Assembly: GCF_026168105.1 (NCBI RefSeq)
Contig: NZ_LBMW01000011.1
Location: 1 to 64,000, forward strand
Direction of reading: 5' to 3'
Length of the DNA stretch: 64,000 nt
Source: Streptomyces hygroscopicus
GTDB taxonomy: Bacteria > Actinomycetota > Actinomycetes > Streptomycetales > Streptomycetaceae
Shown: piece by piece, positions 17,517 through 27,807 of the stretch
Numbering within the stretch: position 1 is the stretch's first letter
Layout: the number at the start of each line of letters is the position of its first letter
The notes under the pieces: model-generated
Database searches by the model: none
What the model saw: only the letters and a program-made list of their open reading frames with translations
What the model was told of the DNA's origin: nothing
Translations under genes and position numbers: made by a program

Positions 17517-19319
17517 TCAGCCGCCGTACGCGCCGGACGCGGTCAGGCGCAGCGCGGTGTCGATCAGCGGGACGTGGCTGAAGGCCTGCGGGAAGTTTCC
17601 GACCTGGCGCTGCAGGCGCGGGTCCCACTCCTCGGCGAGCAGACCCAGGTCGTTGCGCAGGGCGAGCAGCTTCTCGAAGAGCTTGCGGGCCTCGTCCACG
17701 CGGCCGATCATCGCCAGATCGTCCGCCATCCAGAATGAGCAGGCGAGGAACGCGCCCTCGTCGCCCGGCAGGCCGTCCACGCCCTCCTCCTCGCCCGAGG
17801 TGGGGTAGCGCAGGATGAAGCCGTCGGCCGTGGACAGCTCGCGCTGGATCGCCTCGATCGTGCCGATCACACGCTTGTCGTCCGGCGGCAGGAAGCCCAT
17901 CTGCGGAATCAGCAGCAGCGAGGCGTCCAGCTCCTTGGAGCCGTACGACTGCGTGAAGGTGTTGCGCTCCTTGTCGTAGCCCTTCTCGCACACGTCCCGG
18001 TGGATGTCGTCGCGCAGCTCGCGCCACTCCTCCAGGGGGCCGTCGGCGTCCCCGGACTCGATCAGCTTGATCGTGCGGTCGACCGCGACCCAGGCCATGA
18101 CCTTGGAGTGCACGAAGTGACGGCGCGGCCCGCGCACCTCCCAGATGCCCTCGTCCGGCTCGTCCCAGTGCTGCTCCAGGTAGCGGATCAGCCTCAGCTG
18201 GAGCAGGGAGGCGTAGTCGTTGCGCGCCAGACCCGTCATATGGGCCAGGTGCAGGGCCTCGGTGACCTCGCCGTACACGTCCAGCTGCAGCTGGTGCGCG
18301 GCGCCGTTGCCGACGCGCACCGGCGCCGAGTTCTCGTAGCCCGGCAGCCAGTCCAACTCGGCCTCGCCCAGTTCCCGTTCGCCCGCGATGCCGTACATGA
18401 TCTGCAGGTTCTCGGGGTCCCCGGCCACGGCCCGCAGCAGCCACTCGCGCCAGGCACGGGCTTCCTCGCGGTATCCCGTGCGCAGCAGCGAGGACAGGGT
18501 GATCGCCGCGTCACGCAGCCAGGTGTAGCGGTAGTCCCAGTTGCGTACGCCGCCGACCTCCTCCGGCAGCGAGGTCGTGGGCGCGGCCACGATGCCGCCC
18601 GTCGGAGCGTAGGTGAGCGCCTTGAGCGTGATCAGGGAACGGATGACGGCCTCACGGTAGGGGCCGTGGTACGTACAGTGCTCGACCCACTCCCGCCAGA
18701 ACTCCTCGGTCGCCTCCAGTGACTGCTCTGGCTCCGGCATCGGTGGCGGCTCCTTGTGCGAGGGCTGCCACGAGATCGTGAACGCGATCCGGTCACCCGG
18801 CGCGACGGTGAAGTCCGCGTATGTGGTCAGAGACTTTCCGTAGGTCTCCGCCTGCGTGTCGAACCACACGGAGTCGGGGCCGGCGACGGCCACCGTGCGT
18901 CCCTCGTGCTTGTGCACCCAGGGCACCACGCGTCCGTACGAGAACCGCATCCGCAGCGCCGACCGCATCGGCACCCGGCCCGTGACGCCCTCCACGATCC
19001 GGATCAGCTGCGGGGCGCCGTCACGCGGGGGCATGAAGTCGATGATCCGGACCGTGCCGCGCGGGGTGTCCCACTCGGACTCGAGGATGAGGGACTCGCC
19101 CCGGTAGGACCGCCGGGTCGCCGTCGGAGGCTGGGCGTCCGCCGCATGGGCCGGCCCCAGGCGCCAGAAGCCGTGCTCCTCCGTGCCGAGCAGGCCCGCG
19201 AAGACGGCATGGGAGTCGAAACGGGGCAGGCACAGCCAATCCACGGTGCCGTCCCGGCAGACCAGCGCCGCGGTCTGCATGTCTCCAATGAGTGCGTAGT
19301 CTTCGATGCGCCCGGCCAA
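17517..19319 (-). CDS. Glycoside hydrolase family 15 protein (trehalase/glucoamylase-like)
   Basis: This 600-residue protein starts at TTG 19319 (encoding LAGRIEDYALIGDMQTA), 6 bases after GGAG; this start gives the usual length of the family. The N-terminal trehalase-like beta domain (DGTVDWLCLPRFDSHAVFAGLLG) is followed by the (alpha/alpha)6 barrel with EEVGGVRNWDYRYTWLRDA and WLPGYENSAPVRVGN. Mycobacterial relatives are acid trehalases; others act on alpha-glucans. No signal peptide is seen, so an intracellular trehalose or maltodextrin role is most likely. It is divergent from pyrG. Confidence 0.9.
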   Translation of the reverse strand: MAGRIEDYALIGDMQTAALVCRDGTVDWLCLPRFDSHAVFAGLLGTEEHGFWRLGPAHAADAQPPTATRRSYRGESLILESEWDTPRGTVRIIDFMPPRDGAPQLIRIVEGVTGRVPMRSALRMRFSYGRVVPWVHKHEGRTVAVAGPDSVWFDTQAETYGKSLTTYADFTVAPGDRIAFTISWQPSHKEPPPMPEPEQSLEATEEFWREWVEHCTYHGPYREAVIRSLITLKALTYAPTGGIVAAPTTSLPEEVGGVRNWDYRYTWLRDAAITLSSLLRTGYREEARAWREWLLRAVAGDPENLQIMYGIAGERELGEAELDWLPGYENSAPVRVGNGAAHQLQLDVYGEVTEALHLAHMTGLARNDYASLLQLRLIRYLEQHWDEPDEGIWEVRGPRRHFVHSKVMAWVAVDRTIKLIESGDADGPLEEWRELRDDIHRDVCEKGYDKERNTFTQSYGSKELDASLLLIPQMGFLPPDDKRVIGTIEAIQRELSTADGFILRYPTSGEEEGVDGLPGDEGAFLACSFWMADDLAMIGRVDEARKLFEKLLALRNDLGLLAEEWDPRLQRQVGNFPQAFSHVPLIDTALRLTASGAYGG

Positions 19320-19795
19320 TGCAACTCCAGTCGAACGGCCACGTCGCCCCAGGCGGGGCGGTCGCTCTTTGCGGTCATGGGGTCGGTGAGAACGCCGTTG
19401 TTCACCGACCCATTCGGAAATGAAGCAGTCGATGTTCAACGAACTGACGAGCTCTTGTTGTTTCCGGTGACGGGCGGGGGTGGTGCCGTTCGCCGGGAGT
19501 GCTCGGCAGCGAGTGTCCGAGCAGGATACGACGCACCTCGGTGATCCGCGTGCCCCTCCGGGCAACGCGGCTGGTCCGAACGAGTGGGCCACGAGGGACT
19601 GCCGCGCGTCCATGGTGACACGTGTGCGGAGTGTGGCCGGAAGCAGTCGCCTCCTGGCGCTGATACGCTGGTAGCCCGTGGACCGGTGGGCTCGAAACCC
19701 CCGAACCGCAGCGACGGCACCCCCCGGAGGATTCCGAAGATCCCTCGGAGGAACAGCCGCACCGCACCTCATACCGCGACCACGGGAGCCCCCTC
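19320..19795. other. 476-bp divergent intergenic region (GH15 / pyrG)
   Basis: I see no coding potential or RNA gene here. It must hold the promoters of both divergent genes. A weak candidate for pyrG is the -10-like TACGCT around 19665, without a clear -35 element. No riboswitch-like or attenuator structure was recognised. Confidence 0.5.
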
Positions 19796-21463
<1,668 letters not shown>

Positions 21464-21548
21464 CGCAAGAGCGGTACGGTGGCCGGGGTACGCGTCCTTC
21501 GGGAGGCGTACCCCGGTTCGCGTCAGGGCGTGGGAGGAACAGGGCGAG

Positions 21549-22175
21549 ATGACGATCAAGGACACCCCCGAGGAGTGGGAGGTCAGGGCGAGTGAGACCC
21601 CGTTCGTCGGCAGGAAGACCTCCGTCCGCGCCGACGACGTGCTCATGCCCGACGGCTCGGTCGCCCGCCGTGACTACCAGGTCCACCCCGGATCGGTCGC
21701 CGTCGTCGCCCTCGACGACCGGGGCCGCGTACTGGTGATCCGGCAGTACCGGCACCCCGTACGCCACAAGCTCTGGGAGATCCCGGCCGGTCTCCTCGAC
21801 GTCCCCGGTGAGAACCCGCTGCACGCCGCCCAGCGCGAGCTGTACGAGGAGGCGCACGTCAAGGCCGAGGACTGGCGGGTGCTGACCGACATCTTCACCT
21901 CGCCCGGCGGCTGCGACGAGGCCGTACGCGTCTACCTCGCCCGCGATCTGTCCGAGGCGGAGGGCGGGCGCTTCGAGGTGGAGGACGAGGAGGCCGAAAT
22001 GGAGCTGGCGAGGGTGCCGCTGCAGGAGCTGGTGCGCGGGGTGCTGGCAGGGGACCTCCACAACACCTGTCTCGTCGTCGGCGTGCTCTCGCTGGTCGCC
22101 GCGCAGCAGGGCGACGGGCTGGACGCCCTGCGCCCGGCCGGGGCACCGTGGCCAGCGCGGCCGTTCGAGGCCTGA
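21549..22175 (+). CDS. ADP-ribose pyrophosphatase-like Nudix hydrolase
   Basis: This 208-residue protein has a Nudix motif in GLLDVPGENPLHAAQREL followed by YEEAHV; the final Gly of the consensus is His. Upstream, RQYRHPVRHKLWEIPAG is typical of the ADP-ribose/ADP-sugar pyrophosphatase branch, which cleaves ADP-ribose to AMP and ribose-5-phosphate. Start ATG 21549 follows GGGAGGAA. It lies just after pyrG and may be co-transcribed with it. Confidence 0.9.
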   Translation: MTIKDTPEEWEVRASETPFVGRKTSVRADDVLMPDGSVARRDYQVHPGSVAVVALDDRGRVLVIRQYRHPVRHKLWEIPAGLLDVPGENPLHAAQRELYEEAHVKAEDWRVLTDIFTSPGGCDEAVRVYLARDLSEAEGGRFEVEDEEAEMELARVPLQELVRGVLAGDLHNTCLVVGVLSLVAAQQGDGLDALRPAGAPWPARPFEA

Positions 22176-22367
22176 GGCCGACGGAACGGCCCCTCGTCCC
22201 GGGCCGCACGCCCGTCCGGCACCGTCGGTCGTACGATCGCCTGATCCGATCGGGGGATGTGTCCGCCATGCTCTGCCGGGATCGTCGCAGAGCGTGAACT
22301 AGGCTCTGGAATCGACCCGCCCCAAGGCCCGGCGGGCCCGTGGGCGCTGTGGACGGGAGCGAGGCCC

Positions 22368-24437
22368 GTGACGGATCAGGCGGTCGAGACAGGCGGCGGC
22401 GAGCTCCCGGAGAGCAAGCGGAATCCCGCCGCCGCGGACGATCACTTTCTCGGCCGTACACGGGAGTTGAAGGAACTCCGGGCCGACATCGAACGCGCGG
22501 GCCTCGACACCCTCTCCGGTCGTAAGGCCCCCCGCGCGCGTGTGCTGCTCATCGCGGGACGGCCCGGCTCCGGGCGCACCGCGCTCGCCGAGGAACTGGT
22601 CCGCCAGGTCGCGCACCATTACGAGGACGGTGTGCTGCGTGCCCGCCTCAGCGAGCCCGACGGCACCCCCGTACCCACCGAGCGCACGGCCCGGGAACTG
22701 CTGACCGCCCTCGGCCTGCCCACCCCGCCCGGCGCCGCCGAGGACGAACTGGGCCAGGCGGTGCGCGAGGGCCTCGCGGAGCGTCGCGCCCTGCTCCTGC
22801 TGGACGACGCGGTGAGCGCGGAGCAGGTCGACACGCTGCTGCCGGACACGCCCGAGTGCCTCGTCGTCGCCGTCTCCGGGGGCCCGCTGACCGGCATCGC
22901 GGACGTACGCCCCTGCACCCTCGGCGGTCTGGACACCAAGTCCGCCCTGGAACTGCTCACCCGGTACACCGGAGCGGTGCGCATCACCGTGGACCCGCGC
23001 GCCGCCGAGGGGCTTGTCGAGGTGTGCGCCGGGCAGCCCGCCGCGCTGGTCCTCGCCGGCGGCTGGCTGGGCGCGCATCCCAAGGCCGCCGTCGCCGATC
23101 TCGCCCGGCATCTGCGCAGCGGGGACGAGGACGGGCCGCCCCTGGCCCGCGTCTTCCGGCTCCTGTACGAGGGACTGCCGAGCGCCGCCCGGCGGATGCT
23201 GCGACTGCTCTCCCTCGCCCCCGCGGGTCTCGTCGACCCGCACACCGCATCCGCGCTGGCCGGCTGTTCGGTGGAGGCCGCCCGCACCGTCCTCGACGAC
23301 TTCGCCTCCCTCGGTCTCCTGCGGGGCATCGACTCCCCCCTGCCGCAGTACGAGGTCCCCGGCTGTCTGCTGCCCCTGCTGCGCGCGCTCGCTGCGAACG
23401 AGGACCGCCCGGCCGAGCTGCAGCTGGCCCGTGCCCGGGTGCTGGAGCGGACCGTACGGCTGCTCCAGTCCTGCCGTGCGATCACCGAGACCGACAGCCG
23501 GCAGGCCCGTGAGAAGCTCGCCGGCCTGCCGCGGGCCCTGCGCTTTCCGAGCCCCCGGGCGGCCGAGGACTGGCTGCGCATCCGGCAGCCCGCGCTGCTG
23601 GCCGCGGCCCGGCTCGCGGTCGCCGACGGGGAGCTGGACACCCTGGCCCGTCGCCTCATGGCCGCCCTGGTGAGGGCCCTGGTCGCGCACTTCGGCACCC
23701 GGGCGGCCGCACCCGAGCTGTACGGCATCCACCGGCTGGTCCTCGGCATCGCCGAGCGCCGCGACCTGCCCCGTGAGCAGGCGGCGGCCCTGCTGAACCT
23801 CGCGGACCTGGACGCGCAGACCGGCCGTACCGTCGAGGCGCTGGCCCGCTACCGGGCCGCGCTGGACGCCGGACGGCGGGCGAACGACCCCTATGCGACG
23901 GGCCGTGCGATGGAATCCGTAGGCGGTGCCCATCAGGAGCTTGGGGACTACGACCGCGCCGCCGACTGGTACGGCCGGGCCCTCGCCCAGCGGCTGGCCC
24001 GCGACGAGCGCGCCGAGGCGGCCCGGCTCTACGGCCGCATCGCCGCCGTCCACACCTACGCGGGCCGCTACGGCGAGGCGCAGCGTCACTGGCGCGCGGC
24101 GATCGCGGGGCACCGCAGGAACGGCGATGTGGCCGCCCATGCACGGGCGTTGAGCGAACTGGCCCGTGTCCAGGAGTACGCCGGCCGGCCCGAGGAGTCG
24201 CTGCACACCTGCCATGAGGCGGTCGAGTGGGCGCGGAGCGCACAGGACGTGCGACTGCAGGCGGCGCTGCAGCTCAGGCTGGCCGACACGCTGGAGCGGC
24301 TCGGCGACCCGGCGGCGGCCCGTCTGCATCGCGGGGCCGCGGAGCGCATGCTGGCCAAGGAGGAGCAGGAGAGCGACCCGGACCCGGCACATGGCGCTAA
24401 CGCCTGCGAAATCCGCAGTGCATCCGTCGAAGATTGA
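22368..24437 (+). CDS. NB-ARC/AAA-type ATPase with TPR repeats
   Basis: This 689-residue protein has an N-terminal STAND-like NTPase region (HFLGRTRELKELRADIE, P-loop AGRPGSGRTAL, then LLLLDDAVSAEQVDTLLP as Walker B) and a C-terminal run of tetratricopeptide repeats (residues about 480-660, e.g. ALARYRAALDAGRRAN and ADWYGRALAQR). The P-loop has Arg where Lys is normally invariant, so nucleotide binding may be weak. There is no DNA-binding domain, unlike SARP/AfsR relatives. GTG 22368 is my start; an in-frame GTG at 22257 would add 37 atypical residues. Function unknown; it precedes ald. Confidence 0.8.
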   Translation: MTDQAVETGGGELPESKRNPAAADDHFLGRTRELKELRADIERAGLDTLSGRKAPRARVLLIAGRPGSGRTALAEELVRQVAHHYEDGVLRARLSEPDGTPVPTERTARELLTALGLPTPPGAAEDELGQAVREGLAERRALLLLDDAVSAEQVDTLLPDTPECLVVAVSGGPLTGIADVRPCTLGGLDTKSALELLTRYTGAVRITVDPRAAEGLVEVCAGQPAALVLAGGWLGAHPKAAVADLARHLRSGDEDGPPLARVFRLLYEGLPSAARRMLRLLSLAPAGLVDPHTASALAGCSVEAARTVLDDFASLGLLRGIDSPLPQYEVPGCLLPLLRALAANEDRPAELQLARARVLERTVRLLQSCRAITETDSRQAREKLAGLPRALRFPSPRAAEDWLRIRQPALLAAARLAVADGELDTLARRLMAALVRALVAHFGTRAAAPELYGIHRLVLGIAERRDLPREQAAALLNLADLDAQTGRTVEALARYRAALDAGRRANDPYATGRAMESVGGAHQELGDYDRAADWYGRALAQRLARDERAEAARLYGRIAAVHTYAGRYGEAQRHWRAAIAGHRRNGDVAAHARALSELARVQEYAGRPEESLHTCHEAVEWARSAQDVRLQAALQLRLADTLERLGDPAAARLHRGAAERMLAKEEQESDPDPAHGANACEIRSASVED

Positions 24438-24571
24438 TGCAATGAAAGGCTAGACAGCGGGAACACCTTCATTAGACTGGCTTTGCCGCGCGTTCCCCTG
24501 CGGTACCTCCTGATGTGCCCTGTCTGCCTGGGTATGTCGTGTAATACCCCCCATTCTCTGAGTCAAGGACC

Positions 24572-25696
24572 GTGATCGACGTGAAGGTCGGCATCCCCCG
24601 CGAGATCAAGAACAACGAGTTCCGGGTGGCGATCACCCCCGCCGGCGTGCACGAGCTGGTGCGCAACGGCCACCAGGTCGTCGTCGAGCGGGACGCCGGC
24701 GTCGGCTCCTCGATCCCGGACGAGGAGTACGTGGCGGCCGGGGCGCAGATCCTGGACACCGCCGACGAGGTCTGGGCCACCGCCGACCTGCTGCTCAAGG
24801 TCAAGGAGCCCATCGCCGAGGAGTACCACCGGCTCCGCAAGGACCAGGTCCTCTTCACCTACCTGCACCTGGCCGCCTCCAAGGAGTGCACCGACGCGCT
24901 GCTGGAGTCCGGCACCACGGCCATCGCGTACGAGACGGTCGAGCTGTCGAACCGCGCCCTGCCGCTGCTCGCCCCCATGTCCGAGGTCGCGGGCCGGCTG
25001 GCCCCGCAGGTCGGCGCCTACCACCTGATGCGTGCGGCCGGCGGCCGTGGCGTGCTGCCCGGCGGCGTCCCCGGCGTCCCCGCCGCCAAGGCGGTCGTCA
25101 TCGGCGGCGGCGTGTCCGGCTGGAACGCCGCGCAGATCGCCATCGGCATGGGCTTCCACGTCACCCTGCTCGACAGGGACATCAACAAGCTCAAGGAGGC
25201 GGACAAGATCTTCGGTACGAAGATCCAGACCGTCGTCTCCAACACCTTCGAGCTGGAGAAGGCCTGCCTCGAGGCCGACCTCGTCATCGGCGCCGTGCTC
25301 ATCCCGGGCGCCAAGGCCCCGAAGCTGGTCACCAACGAGCTGGTGTCCCGGATGAAGGCCGGCAGTGTCCTTGTCGACATTGCGATCGACCAGGGCGGCT
25401 GCTTCGAGGACTCCCGTCCGACCACGCACGCCGAGCCGACCTTCAGGGTCCACGAGTCGGTCTTCTACTGCGTCGCCAACATGCCCGGCGCCGTCCCCAA
25501 CACCTCCACCTACGCGCTGACGAACGCCACGCTGCCCTACATCGTGGAGCTCGCCAACCGCGGCTGGGTCGAGGCGCTGCGCCGCGACGCCTCCCTGGCC
25601 AAGGGCCTCAACACCCATGACGGCAAGGTGGTTTACAGGGAGGTCGCCGAGGCGCACGGCCTGGAGCACGTGGAGCTGGACTCCCTGCTCGGCTAG
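24572..25696 (+). CDS. ald: Alanine dehydrogenase
   Basis: This 374-residue NAD-dependent enzyme interconverts L-alanine and pyruvate plus ammonia. The family opening KVGIPREIKNNEFRVAITPAG, the substrate Lys in LLLKVKEP, the catalytic His in FTYLHLAA and the NAD-binding VIGGGVSGWNAAQIAIGMG are all present. The start is ambiguous: GTG 24572 has AAGGA only 2 bases away, while GTG 24581 has it at 11 bases and gives the more usual N-terminus. A perfect hairpin follows at 25771. Confidence 0.97.
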   Translation: MIDVKVGIPREIKNNEFRVAITPAGVHELVRNGHQVVVERDAGVGSSIPDEEYVAAGAQILDTADEVWATADLLLKVKEPIAEEYHRLRKDQVLFTYLHLAASKECTDALLESGTTAIAYETVELSNRALPLLAPMSEVAGRLAPQVGAYHLMRAAGGRGVLPGGVPGVPAAKAVVIGGGVSGWNAAQIAIGMGFHVTLLDRDINKLKEADKIFGTKIQTVVSNTFELEKACLEADLVIGAVLIPGAKAPKLVTNELVSRMKAGSVLVDIAIDQGGCFEDSRPTTHAEPTFRVHESVFYCVANMPGAVPNTSTYALTNATLPYIVELANRGWVEALRRDASLAKGLNTHDGKVVYREVAEAHGLEHVELDSLLG

Positions 25697-25705
25697 ACCG
25701 GCCAC

Positions 25706-25731
25706 GGCCCGGGTTCGAATTCCCGGCACCA
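25706..25731 (+). other. tRNA T-arm/acceptor-like fragment
   Basis: GGCCCGGGTTCGAATTCCCGG followed by CACCA looks like a tRNA T-arm plus 3' end, directly after ald. The spacing from TTC to CCA is about 15 nt instead of 20, the loop has 8 nt, and no matching 5' acceptor, D-arm or anticodon arm precedes it. It is therefore not a tRNA gene. It could be an eroded tRNA, an attachment-site remnant or chance. Confidence 0.4.
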
Positions 25732-25770
25732 AAAGGCGATAGGTCAACTCGCCTCGTCAACACCGCGCAG

Positions 25771-25803
25771 CCGGCCGGACCTTGCCCGACAAGGTCCGGC
25801 CGG
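25771..25803. terminator. Hairpin terminator after ald
   Basis: A perfect 13-bp stem (CCGGCCGGACCTT with AAGGTCCGGCCGG) closes a 7-nt loop (GCCCGAC). It lies 75 bases after the ald stop and before the ParA promoter. There is no U tract, as is common for Streptomyces terminators. Confidence 0.85.
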
Positions 25804-25961
25804 ATGTGTGTATGGTCACTTTGCGACACTCGTTCAACTCGCGTCGAACGCAACCCTTTAACCGTTTCGCACACCGGTGAAACCTGGCGAACGGAGCCCG
25901 GACACCCTTGACAGCGGGATGTTTCATTGCCGACACATCGGGCCGGGTCCGGCGGATTGTG

Positions 25962-25991
25962 TTGCTGCGGACCGCCGACACGCCATAGAGT
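25962..25991 (+). promoter_or_regulatory. Candidate promoter of the parA-scpAB operon
   Basis: TTGCTG (25962-25967) and TAGAGT (25986-25991) are separated by 18 bases and lie about 73 bases before the GTG start of the ParA-like gene. They fit the principal sigma factor of Streptomyces. A further TTGACA lies at about 25913 without a convincing -10. The other parts of the 25697-26063 gap are the tRNA-like scrap and the ald terminator. Confidence 0.5.
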
Positions 25992-26063
25992 CGCCAACCG
26001 TCGGCATGGTGCCACGCTGACCTATCTAGAAGTTTCCTGGTCACCAAGGAGGTAAGACGACTT

Positions 26064-27239
26064 GTGAATGAGTCGACATTTACTCCCGGGGGTGGTCAAC
26101 CAGGAATGCCTGCGCGGGGCGCGGTCCCCACGGGGCTCGAGGCTGTCGGCTCCGTCGCTGTCCGTACCTTCGCAGCCCACCAGAGCCAGAGCCCCCACCT
26201 GGCTCAGACAGCACACAAGAGCATGGATGGCCAACACGTGAACGCCATGGCCGGCAACGGAAGTGGCGAGGTCCACACCCACTTCGCCGACTACGACGAA
26301 CTGCCCGACGGGCACTTCTACGACCCCGACGCCGAATACGAGCCCGACCCCGAGTACGCGGCCACGCTCGCGCCCGACGCGGCCCGCCAGCGCCGCGAGC
26401 GCATCGGCCCGACCGGCCGCCCGCTGCCGTACTTCCCGATCCCGGGCCCGCTGACCGACCACGGCCCGGCGAAGATCATCGCGATGTGCAACCAGAAGGG
26501 CGGCGTCGGCAAGACGACGTCGACCATCAACCTGGGCGCCGCGCTCGCGGAGTACGGACGCCGGGTGCTGCTCGTCGACTTCGACCCGCAGGGCGCGCTG
26601 TCGGTGGGTCTCGGCGTCAACCCCATGGAGCTCGACCTCACCGTCTACAACCTGCTCATGGAGCGGGGCATGTCCGCGGACGAGGTCCTGCTGAAGACCG
26701 CGGTCCCGAACATGGACCTGCTGCCGAGCAACATCGACCTGTCGGCGGCCGAGGTCCAGCTGGTCTCGGAGGTCGCGCGCGAGTCGACCCTCCAGCGCGC
26801 CCTCAAGCCGCTGATGCCGGACTACGACTACATCGTCATCGACTGTCAGCCCTCGCTCGGCCTGCTCACCGTCAACGCGCTCACCGCGGCGCACAAGGTG
26901 ATCGTGCCGCTGGAGTGCGAGTTCTTCGCGCTGCGCGGTGTCGCACTGCTCACCGAGACCATCGAGAAGGTCCAGGAGCGGCTCAACCCCGAGCTGGAGC
27001 TCGACGGCATCCTCGCCACGATGTACGACTCCCGGACCGTGCACAGCCGGGAGGTCCTCGCGCGCGTCGTCGAGGCGTTCGACGACCACGTCTACCACAC
27101 GGTGATCGGCCGGACCGTGCGCTTCCCGGAGACCACGGTCGCCGGTGAGCCCATCACCACCTACGCCTCCAACTCCGTCGGTGCCGCCGCCTACCGCCAG
27201 CTCGCCAGGGAGGTGCTCGCCCGGTGTCACGCCGAGTGA
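26064..27239 (+). CDS. ParA/Soj-family chromosome-partition ATPase
   Basis: This 391-residue protein has an approximately 135-residue acidic, Pro/Asp/Glu-rich N-terminal extension followed by a ParA-type ATPase. It has the deviant Walker A KGGVGKTTSTINLG near residue 146, VLLVDFDPQGALSVGLG (Walker A'), and YIVIDCQPSLGLLTVNAL (Walker B). GTG 26064 follows AAGGAGGT by 10 bases. It is the first gene of a run with an RHH protein, ScpA, ScpB and a pseudouridine synthase, so it probably helps organise or segregate the chromosome alongside condensin. It is distinct from the oriC-linked parAB pair. Confidence 0.92.
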   Translation: MNESTFTPGGGQPGMPARGAVPTGLEAVGSVAVRTFAAHQSQSPHLAQTAHKSMDGQHVNAMAGNGSGEVHTHFADYDELPDGHFYDPDAEYEPDPEYAATLAPDAARQRRERIGPTGRPLPYFPIPGPLTDHGPAKIIAMCNQKGGVGKTTSTINLGAALAEYGRRVLLVDFDPQGALSVGLGVNPMELDLTVYNLLMERGMSADEVLLKTAVPNMDLLPSNIDLSAAEVQLVSEVARESTLQRALKPLMPDYDYIVIDCQPSLGLLTVNALTAAHKVIVPLECEFFALRGVALLTETIEKVQERLNPELELDGILATMYDSRTVHSREVLARVVEAFDDHVYHTVIGRTVRFPETTVAGEPITTYASNSVGAAAYRQLAREVLARCHAE

Positions 27240-27787
27240 GTCTGCCGGGGGCCGACGAACTGTTCCGTACCACCGGGGGAACGGCGCTCCAGGCGTCCAC
27301 CCCCAGGCGCCAGGTCAACGGCGAGGCCCGGGTGCCGGCTCCCGCGGGCGAGGGCGACGCCACGGCCGCGGCGGAGGACGCACCGCCGTCGGTGCCCGTG
27401 CAGGGCGGTGACGGGGAAGGCGATGAGCACGTCGCGGCGGATTCCGCGGAGGCGGAGGCCGGGGAGTCCCGCACGCGCTCCGCGACCGCGGAGCGCCAGC
27501 CGGCGCAGGAAGGTTCTGCCGGGTCCTCTGCGGCCCAGCCGCGCAAGCGGGGGCGTGCCGCCGGGCGGCGGCCCAGCGGGCGTGAGCGGCACGACGAGAA
27601 GATCACCGTGTATGTGTCCGCGGAGGAGCTGATGGACCTCGAGCACGCGCGTCTCGTGCTCCGCGGTGAGCACGGGCTCGCCGTGGACCGGGGGCGGATC
27701 GTGCGCGAGGCGGTCGCGGTGGTGCTGGCCGATCTGGAGTCCCGGGGGGACGCGAGCATCCTCGTACGTCGGCTTCGGGGGCGGTAA
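27224..27787 (+). CDS. Ribbon-helix-helix-like protein between parA and scpA
   Basis: This 187-residue protein has a disordered, acidic/Ala-rich first part (residues 1-105), a basic patch (PRKRGRAAGRRPSGRERHD), and a C-terminal segment DEKITVYVSAEELMDLEHAR then VDRGRIVREAVAVVLADLE. That strand-helix-helix order resembles RHH DNA-binding domains of plasmid ParG/omega-type centromere proteins. GTG 27224 lies 16 bases inside the parA end, so translation is coupled. I infer a DNA-binding partner for the ParA-like ATPase; the fold assignment is by pattern only. Confidence 0.75.
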   Translation: MSRRVSLPGADELFRTTGGTALQASTPRRQVNGEARVPAPAGEGDATAAAEDAPPSVPVQGGDGEGDEHVAADSAEAEAGESRTRSATAERQPAQEGSAGSSAAQPRKRGRAAGRRPSGRERHDEKITVYVSAEELMDLEHARLVLRGEHGLAVDRGRIVREAVAVVLADLESRGDASILVRRLRGR

Positions 27788-27807
27788 GCAGGTAGCCTGC
27801 GACGGCC

